From Sphingobium ummariense RL-3 (GTDB lineage Bacteria > Pseudomonadota > Alphaproteobacteria > Sphingomonadales > Sphingomonadaceae): DNA of 64,000 nt. The notes beneath the pieces are model-generated. The model saw nothing but the letters and a program-made list of their open reading frames with translations. It made no database searches and was not told where the DNA came from. A program made the position numbers and the translations under genes. Below are positions 34,234 through 42,967 of this stretch, one piece after another. Within the stretch, counting starts at the first letter, position 1. Every line of letters begins with the position of its first letter. The stretch covers positions 1 through 64,000 of the forward strand of contig NZ_AUWY01000057.1 in NCBI RefSeq assembly GCF_000447205.1, given 5' to 3'.

Positions 34234-35985
34234 ATGAAGGTGGAGACGGACGGCGCGAATGTGCTGGAGCCCCAGCTGCCCACGCTGGAGCAGATGCAGC
34301 AGTGGACTCAGGTCCTGGGCCGCGCCCAGCAACTGCTGCTGGAGCAGGCGGCGGGCGCCACCGGCCAGACCCTGCCCTTTGACTCGGCGGCCGTTTCCCG
34401 CATCCAGACCAGCTTCGCCGACGAGGGGCTGGCACTGTGGCAGCGCTTTCTCGATTCCGGCGGGTTGCTGCGCGACCAGCCCGATCCCGTACCCGCCGGC
34501 AGTCCGGCGGCGCGCAAGGACAAGCGTTTCGCGGACCCCGCCTGGACCGAAAATCCCTTCTACGACTTCATCCGTCAGAGCTATCTGCTGCTTTCCGACT
34601 ATATGACCCGGATGGCGGACGCGGTGGACGGCGTCGACCCGCAGCAGAAGGCGCGGCTGCGCTTCGCCACCAGCGGTCTGCTCGACGCCATTGCCCCCAG
34701 CAACTTCCCGCTGACCAATCCCACCGTCGTCGAAAGGACGATCCAGACCGGCGGCGAGAATCTCGTACAAGGCCTCAAGCACATGCTTGCCGACCTGGAG
34801 AAGGGCCAACTGACCCACACCGACGGCACCGCCTTCGAGCTGGGGCGTAACATCGCCGCGACACCGGGCAAGGTCATCAAGGAAACCCCGCTCTACCAGC
34901 TGATCCATTATGCTCCGACCACGGAACGGGTGCTGGAAACGCCGCTGCTGATCTTCCCGCCCTGGATCAACCGCTTCTACATCCTCGACCTCTCGCCCGA
35001 AAAGAGCTTCGTCAAATGGGCGGTGGACCAAGGGATCAGCGTGTTCCTGGTATCGTGGAAATCGGCCGATGCGTCGATGAAGGATGTCGTCTGGGACGAT
35101 TATATCCTCCAGGGGCAGGTCGACGCGATCGATACGATGCGCGACCTGTTGGGCGTCGAGAGCGTCCACACTATCGGCTATTGTGTCGCGGGCACCACGC
35201 TCGCCGCGACGCTCGCCCTGCTCGCGGCACGGGGCGAGGCGGGGAAGGTGGCGACGGCGACCTTCTTCACGGCGCAGGTCGATTTCAGCGAGGCCGGCGA
35301 TCTCAGTCTGTTCGTCGATGACGAGCAGTTGAAGCTGGTCGACCGTCTTTCCGGTTCCGGCTTTCTCGACGGGCGCTACATGGCGGCGACCTTCAACCTG
35401 CTGCGGGGCCGCGACCTCATCTGGAACTATGTCGTCAACAACTATCTGTTGGGACAGGACTATCCGCCCTTCGACTTGCTCTACTGGAACGGCGATACGA
35501 CCAATCTGCCGGCGCGCTGGCACCGGGACTATCTGACCCAGCTCTACCGCGATAACCTGCTTGTCGTGCCCGGCGCCATCAGCGTGGACGGGACGCCGAT
35601 CGACCTCGGCCAGGTGAAGACCCCCGCTTATGTCCAGGCGGGGAAGGAGGACCATATCGCTCCGCTGGCGAGCGTGTGGAAGCTTGCGACGCAGCTTTCC
35701 GGTCCCGTCCGGTTCCTGCTGGCAGGATCCGGGCATATCGCCGGCGTCATCAACCCGCCGGCTGCCGGAAAATATCAATATTGGTCTTGCGAGACGGCCC
35801 AGCCGAGCCTGGACGCCTTCCTGTCCAACGCGCAGGAAACCAAGGGCAGCTGGTGGCCGGACTGGGCGGGATGGATTCGCGGCCATGGCGACAAGACAGT
35901 GGCCGTGCGCGGCGCGCGCCGGCCTGGACGCGGCAAGCTGAAGGCGCTGGAAGACGCGCCCGGACGCTACGTCAAGGAGCGTTAG
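34234..35985 (+). CDS. phaC: Class I poly(3-hydroxyalkanoate) synthase
   Basis: 583 residues, the usual class I length. The alpha/beta-hydrolase core has the lipase-like box GYCVAGT with the catalytic Cys (about 315), the Asp of GKEDHIAP (about 472) and the His of GSGHIAGVINPP (about 501). The N-terminal domain carries NPFYDFIRQSYLL. It polymerises hydroxyacyl-CoA on granule surfaces. ATG 34234 is preferred over GTG 34228 because GAGGAAGG ends 5 bases upstream. The phasin gene follows 139 bases later behind its own probable regulatory site. Confidence 0.96.
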   Translation: MKVETDGANVLEPQLPTLEQMQQWTQVLGRAQQLLLEQAAGATGQTLPFDSAAVSRIQTSFADEGLALWQRFLDSGGLLRDQPDPVPAGSPAARKDKRFADPAWTENPFYDFIRQSYLLLSDYMTRMADAVDGVDPQQKARLRFATSGLLDAIAPSNFPLTNPTVVERTIQTGGENLVQGLKHMLADLEKGQLTHTDGTAFELGRNIAATPGKVIKETPLYQLIHYAPTTERVLETPLLIFPPWINRFYILDLSPEKSFVKWAVDQGISVFLVSWKSADASMKDVVWDDYILQGQVDAIDTMRDLLGVESVHTIGYCVAGTTLAATLALLAARGEAGKVATATFFTAQVDFSEAGDLSLFVDDEQLKLVDRLSGSGFLDGRYMAATFNLLRGRDLIWNYVVNNYLLGQDYPPFDLLYWNGDTTNLPARWHRDYLTQLYRDNLLVVPGAISVDGTPIDLGQVKTPAYVQAGKEDHIAPLASVWKLATQLSGPVRFLLAGSGHIAGVINPPAAGKYQYWSCETAQPSLDAFLSNAQETKGSWWPDWAGWIRGHGDKTVAVRGARRPGRGKLKALEDAPGRYVKER

Positions 35986-36047
35986 GGAGCGAATTTCCGG
36001 TCTTTGCGGTGATCCGGCCGAGCGCTGCGGCGAGCAGGCTGTTTCAA

Positions 36048-36067
36048 TTTTGTTGCACTGCACAAAA
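36048..36067. promoter_or_regulatory. Candidate PhaR-type operator upstream of the phasin gene
   Basis: TTTTGT-TGCACTGC-ACAAAA: 6-bp arms around a core containing TGCACTGCA, which resembles the TGC...GCA sites bound by the PHA regulator PhaR in several proteobacteria. It is 58 bases before the phasin start. No phaR gene is in the window. Confidence 0.55.
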
Positions 36068-36124
36068 CGCTTGCAATCCGCCATCAGAATCATTATTGTG
36101 CGCTGCAGCAAACGGAGGATGGCA

Positions 36125-36913
36125 ATGGCCGATACCCCAAAGGCACCGCGCGCGAAGGCGACGCCCAAGACTTCTTCGACCACCTTGTCCGCCAGCGAAG
36201 CGTTGAAGGCGGCCGAAGCAGCGATTGCGCCCCCGGCCAAGACTTCGCCCGCCCAGGCGGCCCCGGCGCCGCGTAAGCCGGCGCAGCCGAAACCGAAGCC
36301 GGCGGTGGATCCGGTCGCTGTCGCCGCCGCATCGACTGCGGTCGACGCCGCGCCCGAACCGGTGGAGCTGCCACCTGCACCGGAGCCTGACTCTGTAAAA
36401 ACCATGCCTGCGGACGCCATGCCGCTGCCTGCCTTAGAAGGAACCATGACCATGAACGACGTGATTGAGACCGGAAAGAAATTCGCCGAAGAAACCAAGG
36501 CCAAGCTCGAGTCGGTCTATGCCGACATGAACGAGAAGGCCAAGGCCGGCGTCGAAAAGTCGACCAAGGCCCTTGAGGAAATGAGCGACATCGCCAAGGG
36601 CAACGTCGAGGCGCTGGTCGAGTCGGGCAAGATCGCCGCCAAGGGCTTGGAGACCTTCGGCCAGGAAGCGGTCGATTACAGCCGCAAGAGCTTCGAGAAG
36701 GCGACCGCCTCGATGAAAACCTTCTCGGGCGTCAAGACTCCGACCGAGTTCTTCCAGCTGCAGAGCCAGTTCCTGTCGAGCACCTTCGACGACTTCACCA
36801 AGGAAGCGGCGAAGAACGGCGAAGCGCTGATCAAGCTGGCCGGCGACGTCGCCCAGCCGCTGACCGCGCGCGTCACCGTCGTCACCGACAAGGTCAAGTC
36901 GCTGGCCGCTTGA
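36125..36913 (+). CDS. Phasin family protein with Ala/Pro-rich N-terminal extension
   Basis: 262 residues. The N-terminal third (about 1-110) is a low-complexity Ala/Pro/Lys region rather like those of histone-like or linker segments. The phasin domain (about 115-260) is an amphipathic helical bundle containing [22 protein letters not shown] and [11 protein letters not shown], hallmarks of the phasin_2 family. It coats PHA granules made by the neighbouring synthase. GGAGG lies 6 bases before ATG 36125. The upstream TGC/GCA palindrome suggests repression by PhaR until granules form. Confidence 0.92.
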   Translation: MADTPKAPRAKATPKTSSTTLSASEALKAAEAAIAPPAKTSPAQAAPAPRKPAQPKPKPAVDPVAVAAASTAVDAAPEPVELPPAPEPDSVKTMPADAMPLPALEGTMTMNDVIETGKKFAEETKAKLESVYADMNEKAKAGVEKSTKALEEMSDIAKGNVEALVESGKIAAKGLETFGQEAVDYSRKSFEKATASMKTFSGVKTPTEFFQLQSQFLSSTFDDFTKEAAKNGEALIKLAGDVAQPLTARVTVVTDKVKSLAA

Positions 36914-36939
36914 GCCGGCGCTACACAAAGGCATCGTGG

Positions 36940-36970
36940 GGGCGCTCGTCCGACGGGACGGGCGCCCTTT
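36940..36970 (+). terminator. Terminator after the phasin gene
   Basis: GGGCGCTCGTCC-GACG-GGACGGGCGCCC with one mismatched pair, followed by TTT, 26 bases after the phasin stop. Confidence 0.75.
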
Positions 36971-37086
36971 CGCGTCGATGGACAAGAACGACGGCGGGCA
37001 GCGCCCCCCTTGCCATGCGGCGGCAAATCGCCATATTCTTGGGCATCATGAACAGCGTCTCCACAGCATCAGCCTTTCCCGTGACG

Positions 37087-37425
37087 ATGGCGGGGCGGGA
37101 CCAGGACGACCAAGGCGAGGGGCCGGGCGGCCCCAGCGTCGGTATCGCCACGCGCACTCGCACGCGCACCAAGAAGCCGTCGCTCTACAAGGTGCTGATG
37201 CTGAACGACGATTACACGCCGATGGAATTCGTCGTGCATGTTCTCCAGCAATTTTTCCGCATGGACATGGAGGAAGCGACCCGGGTGATGCTGCATGTCC
37301 ATCAGCGCGGCGTCGGCGTTTGCGGCATCTTCAGCTACGAGGTCGCGGAGACCAAGGTGAACCAGGTGATGGACTTCGCCCGGCAGAACCAGCATCCGCT
37401 CCAGTGCACCTTGGAAAAGGCCTGA
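37087..37425 (+). CDS. clpS: ATP-dependent Clp protease adaptor ClpS
   Basis: 112 residues. The core [20 protein letters not shown], the [18 protein letters not shown] segment and EVAETKV are diagnostic. The NDD and hydrophobic pocket residues bind N-terminal degrons and deliver them to ClpA. The N-terminal arm is acidic/Gly-rich and ends in a TRTRTRTK stretch. The start is uncertain: ATG 37087 or ATG 37048, neither with a strong ribosome binding site. clpA is not adjacent. Confidence 0.94.
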   Translation: MAGRDQDDQGEGPGGPSVGIATRTRTRTKKPSLYKVLMLNDDYTPMEFVVHVLQQFFRMDMEEATRVMLHVHQRGVGVCGIFSYEVAETKVNQVMDFARQNQHPLQCTLEKA

Positions 37426-37510
37426 GGCCGATCGGATGAAGTGCCGCCAGTAGGCGATAGGATTGCGAAGAGACGGATCGTTCTGCAAGCCTGACTCGAG
37501 ACGTCCTTTA

Positions 37511-37556
37511 CTATCGTTCAATTTGTGCTCGCCGCGTGAGCATATATTAACGATAG
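37511..37556. repeat. Inverted repeat upstream of the diguanylate cyclase gene
   Basis: CTATCGTT (37511-37518) and AACGATAG (37549-37556) form perfect 8-bp arms around a 30-base centre, which itself contains GCTC/GAGC. It lies 22 bases before the cyclase start and could be an operator or an mRNA stem. No known family assigned. Confidence 0.45.
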
Positions 37557-37577
37557 AGCGTTAGCACGGCCTGCACC

Positions 37578-39359
37578 ATGCAGCGGCCTGTCCTTCGCCA
37601 TCCACGATCTTCGCTGGCGCCATTCCTGAGCGGCGCGGTCTATTTCTTTGCTGCCAGCCTGACCCTGCTCACGTCGCGGTTCGACGGCGGCCTGGCCTTC
37701 ATCTGGATCGCCAACGCCTTCCTATTGGCGGAACTCCTCACTTCACGCCCTTCCAGCTGGATCGCCACCCTGGCTGCCTGCGCCGTGGCAAGCGCACTCG
37801 CGACGACGCTGTTCGGCATGGGGCCTGTGGCGGCTGTTCCGATGGCGGTGATCAATATGGTGGAATCGCTCATCGTCGCGATCCTGTACCGACGGCTGGT
37901 GCCCGGTCGCACGGTGATGGGGTCGATGCGCTCACTGGCGGCCTTCGTGTTCGCCCTAGGCGGCGTCGCCGACATCGTCACGGCCGCAGCCGCGGCGGCG
38001 GTGGCGGCGAAGGTCGCGGCCACACCCTATACGCTGGCCTTCGTCCAGTGGTATAGCGGCCATGTGCTGGGTGGGCTCACTTGCACGCCGATCCTCCTGA
38101 TGTTTCTGCAGGGGGAGGTCCGGCGCTGGATGAGTGAGACCTCGCCAAGGCTGCGACTGGAGGCGGTCGGCCTGCTGCTGCTCTTCGCCGTGCTGGCTTG
38201 GGCGGTCTTCTACCAGTCGCGCTATCCGCTGCTGTTCGTTCCCCTCCTGCCGATCGTCGTCATTGCCTTCCGCGTCGGGCATCTCGGCGCCGCCATGTCG
38301 GTGGTGATCCTGGGGATCATCGGTGCCTCCGCGACGATCGCGGGCGTCGGTCCGCTCAGCCTGATCGCCGGCTCGACGGGTGAGCGGACACAGTTCTTCC
38401 AACTCTACCTCGCCTTCAGCTTCCTTATGTCGATGCCTATCGCGGCGGAGCTCAACGGCCGGCGGCGGCTGTTTCGTCTCCTGCAGGAAAGCGAGACGCG
38501 ATATAGACTGATGGCCGAACATAGCGGCGACGTGGTGTTCGACCTCAGCGTCGACGGGACGATCCGCTACGCCTCCGCCGCTTCGGAGGAGCAGATCGGC
38601 CTGGCCCCCGAACTTCTCGTTGGGCGGTCGGCCGTGACCCTGGTCGATCCGCAGGATCGACCCATCGTGATCGCCGCGCACAGGCGCGCGCTCGAACGGC
38701 CGGGCACGGTCCAGACGGTGGAATTCCGTCCGGCGTTGTCGGCGGTCGGATGCGACTGGTGCGAAATGGTGATTCGCGCCGTCCTGGACGAGCGCGGCCT
38801 TCCGACCGGCGTGGTCAGCACGATCCGCGACATGACGCGTCACAAGGCGCGGCAGCAGGCACTTCAGCAGGTCGCCGCCGTCGATGAGCTGACCGGCGCC
38901 GACACGCGCCGCGCCTTTCTGGAGAAGCTGGAGACGGAAATGCGGCGGACGCGGCAGGGCGGGCGCAGCTGCCTCCTGCTGCTCGACCTCGATCATTTCA
39001 AGGCGATCAACGACCGCCATGGCCATGGCGCCGGCGATCGCGTGCTGGCGGCGTTCGTGGAGCGGCTGCGTTGCGGCCTGCGCGGGATCGACAGCATAGG
39101 CCGGCTGGGCGGAGAGGAATTTGCCGTGCTGCTGAGCGACAGCGATATCCGCCGCGCCAGCACCCTGTGTGAAAGGCTGCGCCGCGCCGTCGCGGCCGAG
39201 CCGATGGCGATCGGCGACGGGGAGGCGATCACGGTCACCTTCAGCGCGGGTCTCGTCGAACTCGAAGGCGACAGCGCGTCGGCCGCGCTGGAGGCGGCCG
39301 ACAAGGCGCTCTACCGGGCGAAGCACAGCGGACGGAACTGCCTGCGCCTTGCCGCATGA
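37578..39359 (+). CDS. MASE1-PAS-GGDEF diguanylate cyclase
   Basis: 593 residues. A MASE1-like membrane sensor of about eight helices (about 12-295) with WIANAFLLAEL is followed by a PAS domain (about 305-430) and a GGDEF domain (about 435-590). The catalytic motif reads RLGGEEFAVLL (about 508-518), active in this class, and RxxD (RGID) five residues upstream is the inhibitory I-site for c-di-GMP feedback. It should make c-di-GMP in response to an unknown envelope or redox signal. ATG 37578 has no clear ribosome binding site. Confidence 0.92.
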   Translation: MQRPVLRHPRSSLAPFLSGAVYFFAASLTLLTSRFDGGLAFIWIANAFLLAELLTSRPSSWIATLAACAVASALATTLFGMGPVAAVPMAVINMVESLIVAILYRRLVPGRTVMGSMRSLAAFVFALGGVADIVTAAAAAAVAAKVAATPYTLAFVQWYSGHVLGGLTCTPILLMFLQGEVRRWMSETSPRLRLEAVGLLLLFAVLAWAVFYQSRYPLLFVPLLPIVVIAFRVGHLGAAMSVVILGIIGASATIAGVGPLSLIAGSTGERTQFFQLYLAFSFLMSMPIAAELNGRRRLFRLLQESETRYRLMAEHSGDVVFDLSVDGTIRYASAASEEQIGLAPELLVGRSAVTLVDPQDRPIVIAAHRRALERPGTVQTVEFRPALSAVGCDWCEMVIRAVLDERGLPTGVVSTIRDMTRHKARQQALQQVAAVDELTGADTRRAFLEKLETEMRRTRQGGRSCLLLLDLDHFKAINDRHGHGAGDRVLAAFVERLRCGLRGIDSIGRLGGEEFAVLLSDSDIRRASTLCERLRRAVAAEPMAIGDGEAITVTFSAGLVELEGDSASAALEAADKALYRAKHSGRNCLRLAA

Positions 39360-39400
39360 TTGAGACCGGTCTGGGGGAGCGGCGATTCTTCGACAGGTGC

Positions 39401-39419
39401 AAATGATATGTTGTAACTT
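39401..39419 (+). promoter_or_regulatory. Candidate Zur box upstream of the MerC gene
   Basis: AAATGATATGTTGTAACTT resembles the alphaproteobacterial Zur consensus (AAATGTTATA-n-TATAACATTT) in its left arm and in the TGTAAC of the right arm. It lies 30 bases before the MerC start. The match is imperfect. Confidence 0.45.
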
Positions 39420-39448
39420 GACCGGCCGCGTCCTATGTAGCGCCCATC

Positions 39449-39826
39449 ATGACAGTCAGCCTTCGCCAAGCCCTTCTGAGCGGCCGGATCGATCGGATCG
39501 CCATCGGCTTGTCCGGGCTGTGCGTCGCCCATTGCTTCGCCACCGCCGTGGTCCTGGGCCTGCTCGCCTCGGCGGGTGGGCTGTTGCAAAGCCCTCTGTA
39601 CCATGAAGCCGGGCTGGTGATCGCCATCGCGCTGGGCGCCTTGGCGCTGGGCCATGGTGCCATGGCCCATGGCTATATGATGCCGGCCGCGATCGGCTCG
39701 CTGGGCCTCGGCATCATGGCGGGCGCGCTCACCATGGACCACGGGGCGCAGGAAAGCCTCTACACTCTGCTCGGCGTTGGCATCCTGGCGCTCGGCCACG
39801 ACCTCAATCATCGCGCTGGGCACTGA
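39449..39826 (+). CDS. MerC-domain membrane protein
   Basis: 125 residues with four membrane helices. The first helix contains GLSGLCVAHCF, a Cys-x3-Cys arrangement typical of MerC-type metal transporters, and further His residues lie in loops (GHGAMAHGY, MDHGAQ, GHDLNHRAGH). MerC proteins carry Hg(II), but many sphingomonad members sit in zinc-repressed units. No mer operon surrounds this gene, and the upstream Zur-like sequence favours zinc or another divalent metal. Confidence 0.8.
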   Translation: MTVSLRQALLSGRIDRIAIGLSGLCVAHCFATAVVLGLLASAGGLLQSPLYHEAGLVIAIALGALALGHGAMAHGYMMPAAIGSLGLGIMAGALTMDHGAQESLYTLLGVGILALGHDLNHRAGH

Positions 39827-39837
39827 CCGGCGGTCAA

Positions 39838-39861
39838 AAGAAAGGGGGCCGTCAGGCCCCC
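39838..39861 (-). terminator. Terminator of glpX (possibly bidirectional)
   Basis: GGGGGCC-GTCA-GGCCCCC, followed on the minus strand by TTTCTTTT, 13 bases beyond the glpX stop. On the plus strand it may also end the MerC transcript. Confidence 0.82.
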
Positions 39862-39873
39862 GTTCCCTTGCGT

Positions 39874-40857
39874 TCAGGCGTCCTTGCGTTCCAGTCGGTG
39901 CTCGCCCTTGACCCAGCGCACCGTGCCGGTGCTGGCGCGCATCACGACGCTGTCAGTGGTCAGCTTGCCCCCCGGCATGCGCTTGACGCCAGCCAGCAGC
40001 GATCCGTCGGTCACGCCCGTCGCGGCAAAGATGCAGTCGCCCTTGGCCAGTTCCTTGAGGTCATAGACCTTGTCGAGGTCGGTGATGCCCCACTTCTTGG
40101 CGCGGCTGCGCTCGTCGTCGTTGCGGAACAGCAGCTTGCCCTTGAACTGGCCGCCGACGCACCGCAGCGCCGCGCAGGCCAGCACGCCTTCCGGAGCGCC
40201 GCCGGATCCCATGTAGATGTCGATCGTGGTTTCCGGGTTGGTGGTCGCGATCACGCCGGCAACGTCGCCGTCCGGGATCAGCATGATGCCGCAGCCGATC
40301 GCGCGCAGTTCGCCGATCAGCTTCTCGTGGCGCGGGCGGTCCAGCACGCAGACGATGATCTCGTGCGGATCGACGCCCTTGGCCTTGGCGACCGCCTCCA
40401 CATTCTCGCGCACCGATTTGTTGAGGTCGATGATGCCGTCGGGATAGCCCGGCCCGACCGCCAGCTTTTCCATATAGACGTCGGGGGCATTCAGCAGGCC
40501 GCCCTCCTCGGAGATGGCGAGCACGGCCAGCGCATTGGGGCCGGCCTTGGCGGTGATCGTCGTGCCTTCCAGCGGGTCGAGCGCGATGTCGATCTTCGGA
40601 CCCTTGCCGATCGCGTTGCCGACCTTCTCGCCGATATAGAGCATCGGCGCCTCGTCGCGTTCGCCTTCGCCGATCACGACGGTGCCGTCCATGTAGAGGT
40701 CGTTGAAGGCCAACCGCATCGCCTCGACCGCCGCGGCATCGGCGGCTTTCTCGTCGCCTCGGCCGATCAGCCGGGACGCGGCAATCGCCGCGGCTTCCGT
40801 CACGCGCACCATTTCCAGCACCAAGACGCGATCGAGAATCGAGCTAGCCTGCACCAT
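39874..40857 (-). CDS. glpX: Class II fructose-1,6-bisphosphatase
   Basis: 327 residues. Motifs: GRGDEKAADAAAVEAMR, VIGEGERDEAPML, the Li-sensitive phosphatase metal site DPLEGTT (about 90-96) and GSGGAPEGVLAAAALR-type GSGGAPEGVLACAALR. It removes the 1-phosphate of fructose 1,6-bisphosphate in gluconeogenesis. ATG 40857 has AGAGGG 6 bases upstream; ATG 40863 is an alternative. Followed by a strong terminator. Confidence 0.95.
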   Translation of the reverse strand: MVQASSILDRVLVLEMVRVTEAAAIAASRLIGRGDEKAADAAAVEAMRLAFNDLYMDGTVVIGEGERDEAPMLYIGEKVGNAIGKGPKIDIALDPLEGTTITAKAGPNALAVLAISEEGGLLNAPDVYMEKLAVGPGYPDGIIDLNKSVRENVEAVAKAKGVDPHEIIVCVLDRPRHEKLIGELRAIGCGIMLIPDGDVAGVIATTNPETTIDIYMGSGGAPEGVLACAALRCVGGQFKGKLLFRNDDERSRAKKWGITDLDKVYDLKELAKGDCIFAATGVTDGSLLAGVKRMPGGKLTTDSVVMRASTGTVRWVKGEHRLERKDA

Positions 40858-41120
40858 ATCCATCCCTCTGTCGGTGAGTGTCGGATGCTGGCGATAGGGG
40901 GTGATACCGGCCTTGTCGAGCCATGTGTCGCCCGCGTCCATGCTTTTGCCGAGGCAGCGACACGGGCCGCCGTGCCGGCCCTTGCCGCGGCGGAAGGGGG
41001 GGCAGGGGCAGCGCCGCGCGGCCAGCACGCTCCCGCCGGTCCGTCGGCTTGCCTTCGAGGTTGGGCGTCGAGCGTCAGCGCAGCCGTGTTCATGCCATAA
41101 AGTCATGGTCAAACAGGGCA

Positions 41121-41580
41121 ATGCGACGATTCGCCCTGCTCCTGCCGGCTTTGCTTGCCGCGTCCCCGGTTTTCGCCGTGGAGCCGGAACCGCCAGCCTC
41201 CGCTGTGTCGGAGGGACTAATGCAGACCTATCAGGCGAAAACCCGGGTGGTGATTCCGTGCGACCGGAGCAGCGGCGCGATCGTCGTGTGCGGCACCCGT
41301 GCCGAGCGCAACGCGCGCGAGCGCCTGCCGCTGCCGCGCGAGGCGGAAGATGGCGATGCCGCTGTTCATCGCGGCGAGGCGCAGCGCGCATCGGCCGCCG
41401 GTCAAGCAGGGAAGCTGCGGGGTGGTAGGCGGTCAGGGGGCAGGCTGTGTCGGCGGCGTGCCGATCCTCGGCGCGGTGACCATGCTCGGCAAGCTCGCCA
41501 CCATCCTCGCCGATCCGGATACGGAGATCGCCGCCCCGCCACCCTTGCCCGATCGGTTCAGGGGCACGGGCGGCGACTGA
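41121..41580 (+). pseudogene. Exported-protein gene with an apparent frameshift
   Basis: From ATG 41121 a normal exported-protein start is read: signal peptide MRRFALLLPALLAASPVFA, then CDRSSGAIVVCGTR and RERLPLPRE, a layout known from small Cys-containing sphingomonad proteins. After about 41400 this frame becomes Arg-rich and implausible, while the +1 frame shows the expected C-terminal part (KQGSCGVVGGQGAGCVGG, then LGKLATILADPD) ending at TGA 41578-41580. The two halves join across about 41380-41405. The gene is therefore broken by a single-base shift, a sequencing error, or less likely read by frameshifting. Confidence 0.6.
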
Positions 41581-41586
41581 GCGCCG

Positions 41587-42891
41587 TCAATCGAGGATGT
41601 GCATCACCATCGGCGCCTGCAGCAGGCTGTCGGATCCGGCCAGCCGCTCCAGCGTCTCCAGCACGCAGCGTTCCTCGCCCGCATGGGTGACGATGGCCAT
41701 CAGCACTCCGTCCGCCTGGTTCGCCCCGCGCTGGATCATGCTTTCGATGGAAACGCCGGCGTCGCGCGTCGCCGCTGCGATTTCCGCCAGTACGCCCGGC
41801 CTGTCTTGCACCTTGAAACGCAGATAGGCGCGGCCGATCCGCTTGCCCGCATCCGCGCGATGCTGCGGCATGAGCGCGGCGATCGGCATGGCGAAGGCAT
41901 CGCCATATTCGTCGCGCGCCACGTCGATCAGGTCCGCCACCACCGCAGAGGCGGTCGGCCCTTCGCCTGCCCCCCGTCCCTGGAAGAACAGGCGGCCGAC
42001 GAAATTGCCCTCCGCCACGACGGCGTTCAGCGACCCGTCGACATGGGCGAGCGGATGGTCGAGCGGGACCAGCATCGGGTGGACGCGCTGGAACAGCCCT
42101 TCCGGCCCGTTCTCCGCCATGCCGACCAGCCGGATGCGATAGCCGAGCGCCGCCGCCTCCGCGATGTCGGCCGCGATCACATGGCGGATGCCGGTGACGG
42201 CGACGCCGGAAAAATCGAGCTCGGTGCCGAAGGCGAGACTGGCGAGGATCGTCAGCTTGTGCGCGGCGTCGACACCGTCGATGTCGAAGCTCGGGTCCGC
42301 CTCGGCATAGCCCAGGTCCTGCGCCTCCTTCAGCACCGCATCGAAGCCGCGGCCTTCTTTCTCCATCGTGGTCAGGATGTAATTGCAGGTGCCGTTGAGG
42401 ATGCCGTAGACGCGGCTGATCTCATTCGCCGCGGCGCCTTCGCGCATCCCCTTGATGACCGGGATACCACCCGCCACCGCCGCTTCATATTTGAGCGCAA
42501 TGCCCGCCTTCTCCGCCAGGCCCGCCAGGTCCAGCCCGTGATAGGCCAGCATGGCCTTGTTCGCGGTGACGAACGGCTTGCCCGCATTCAGGCATTGCCG
42601 CGCCAGCGTGAGGGCGGGGCCGTCCGCTCCGCCGATCAGCTCCACCACCACGTCGATGTCGTCGCGCGCGGCAAGGGTGGTCATGTCGTCGACCCATTCA
42701 TAGGGCGACAGGTCCACACCGCGGTCCTTGCTGCGGTCGCGCGCCGAAATGGCGGTAATCTGGATCGGGCAGCCGGCGCGCCGGGCGATCAGATCGCGAT
42801 TGGTGTCCAGCAGTCGAATGACGCCGCCACCCACCGTTCCCAGGCCGACGAGCGCGACGCGCAGCGGTGCATGGCGGTGCAGATTGGTCAT
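41587..42891 (-). CDS. hom: Homoserine dehydrogenase
   Basis: 434 residues: Rossmann domain with ALVGLGTVGGGV (about 13-24), catalytic domain with VTANKAMLAYHG, GILNGTCNYILTTME and the EAQDLGYAEADPSFDIDG signature (about 197-215), and a C-terminal ACT domain (about 355-430). It reduces aspartate semialdehyde to homoserine for Thr/Met/Ile synthesis; the ACT domain implies threonine feedback. Start ATG 42889-42891 follows GAAGGAC. It is convergent with the frameshifted gene, 6 bases away. Confidence 0.96.
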   Translation of the reverse strand: MTNLHRHAPLRVALVGLGTVGGGVIRLLDTNRDLIARRAGCPIQITAISARDRSKDRGVDLSPYEWVDDMTTLAARDDIDVVVELIGGADGPALTLARQCLNAGKPFVTANKAMLAYHGLDLAGLAEKAGIALKYEAAVAGGIPVIKGMREGAAANEISRVYGILNGTCNYILTTMEKEGRGFDAVLKEAQDLGYAEADPSFDIDGVDAAHKLTILASLAFGTELDFSGVAVTGIRHVIAADIAEAAALGYRIRLVGMAENGPEGLFQRVHPMLVPLDHPLAHVDGSLNAVVAEGNFVGRLFFQGRGAGEGPTASAVVADLIDVARDEYGDAFAMPIAALMPQHRADAGKRIGRAYLRFKVQDRPGVLAEIAAATRDAGVSIESMIQRGANQADGVLMAIVTHAGEERCVLETLERLAGSDSLLQAPMVMHILD

Positions 42892-42967
42892 GGCGAATGT
42901 CCTTCGGCTGAACTGAAGGCGCGCTGATAGCCGCGCGCGCCCATTGGGCCAAGAACGATTCGACGGG

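Noticed and set aside
32880..42891. Disrupted ancestral operon alaC-hom-glpX
   Set aside because: All three genes are on the same strand but several kilobases apart; without comparing genomes I cannot tell a rearrangement from the normal order.
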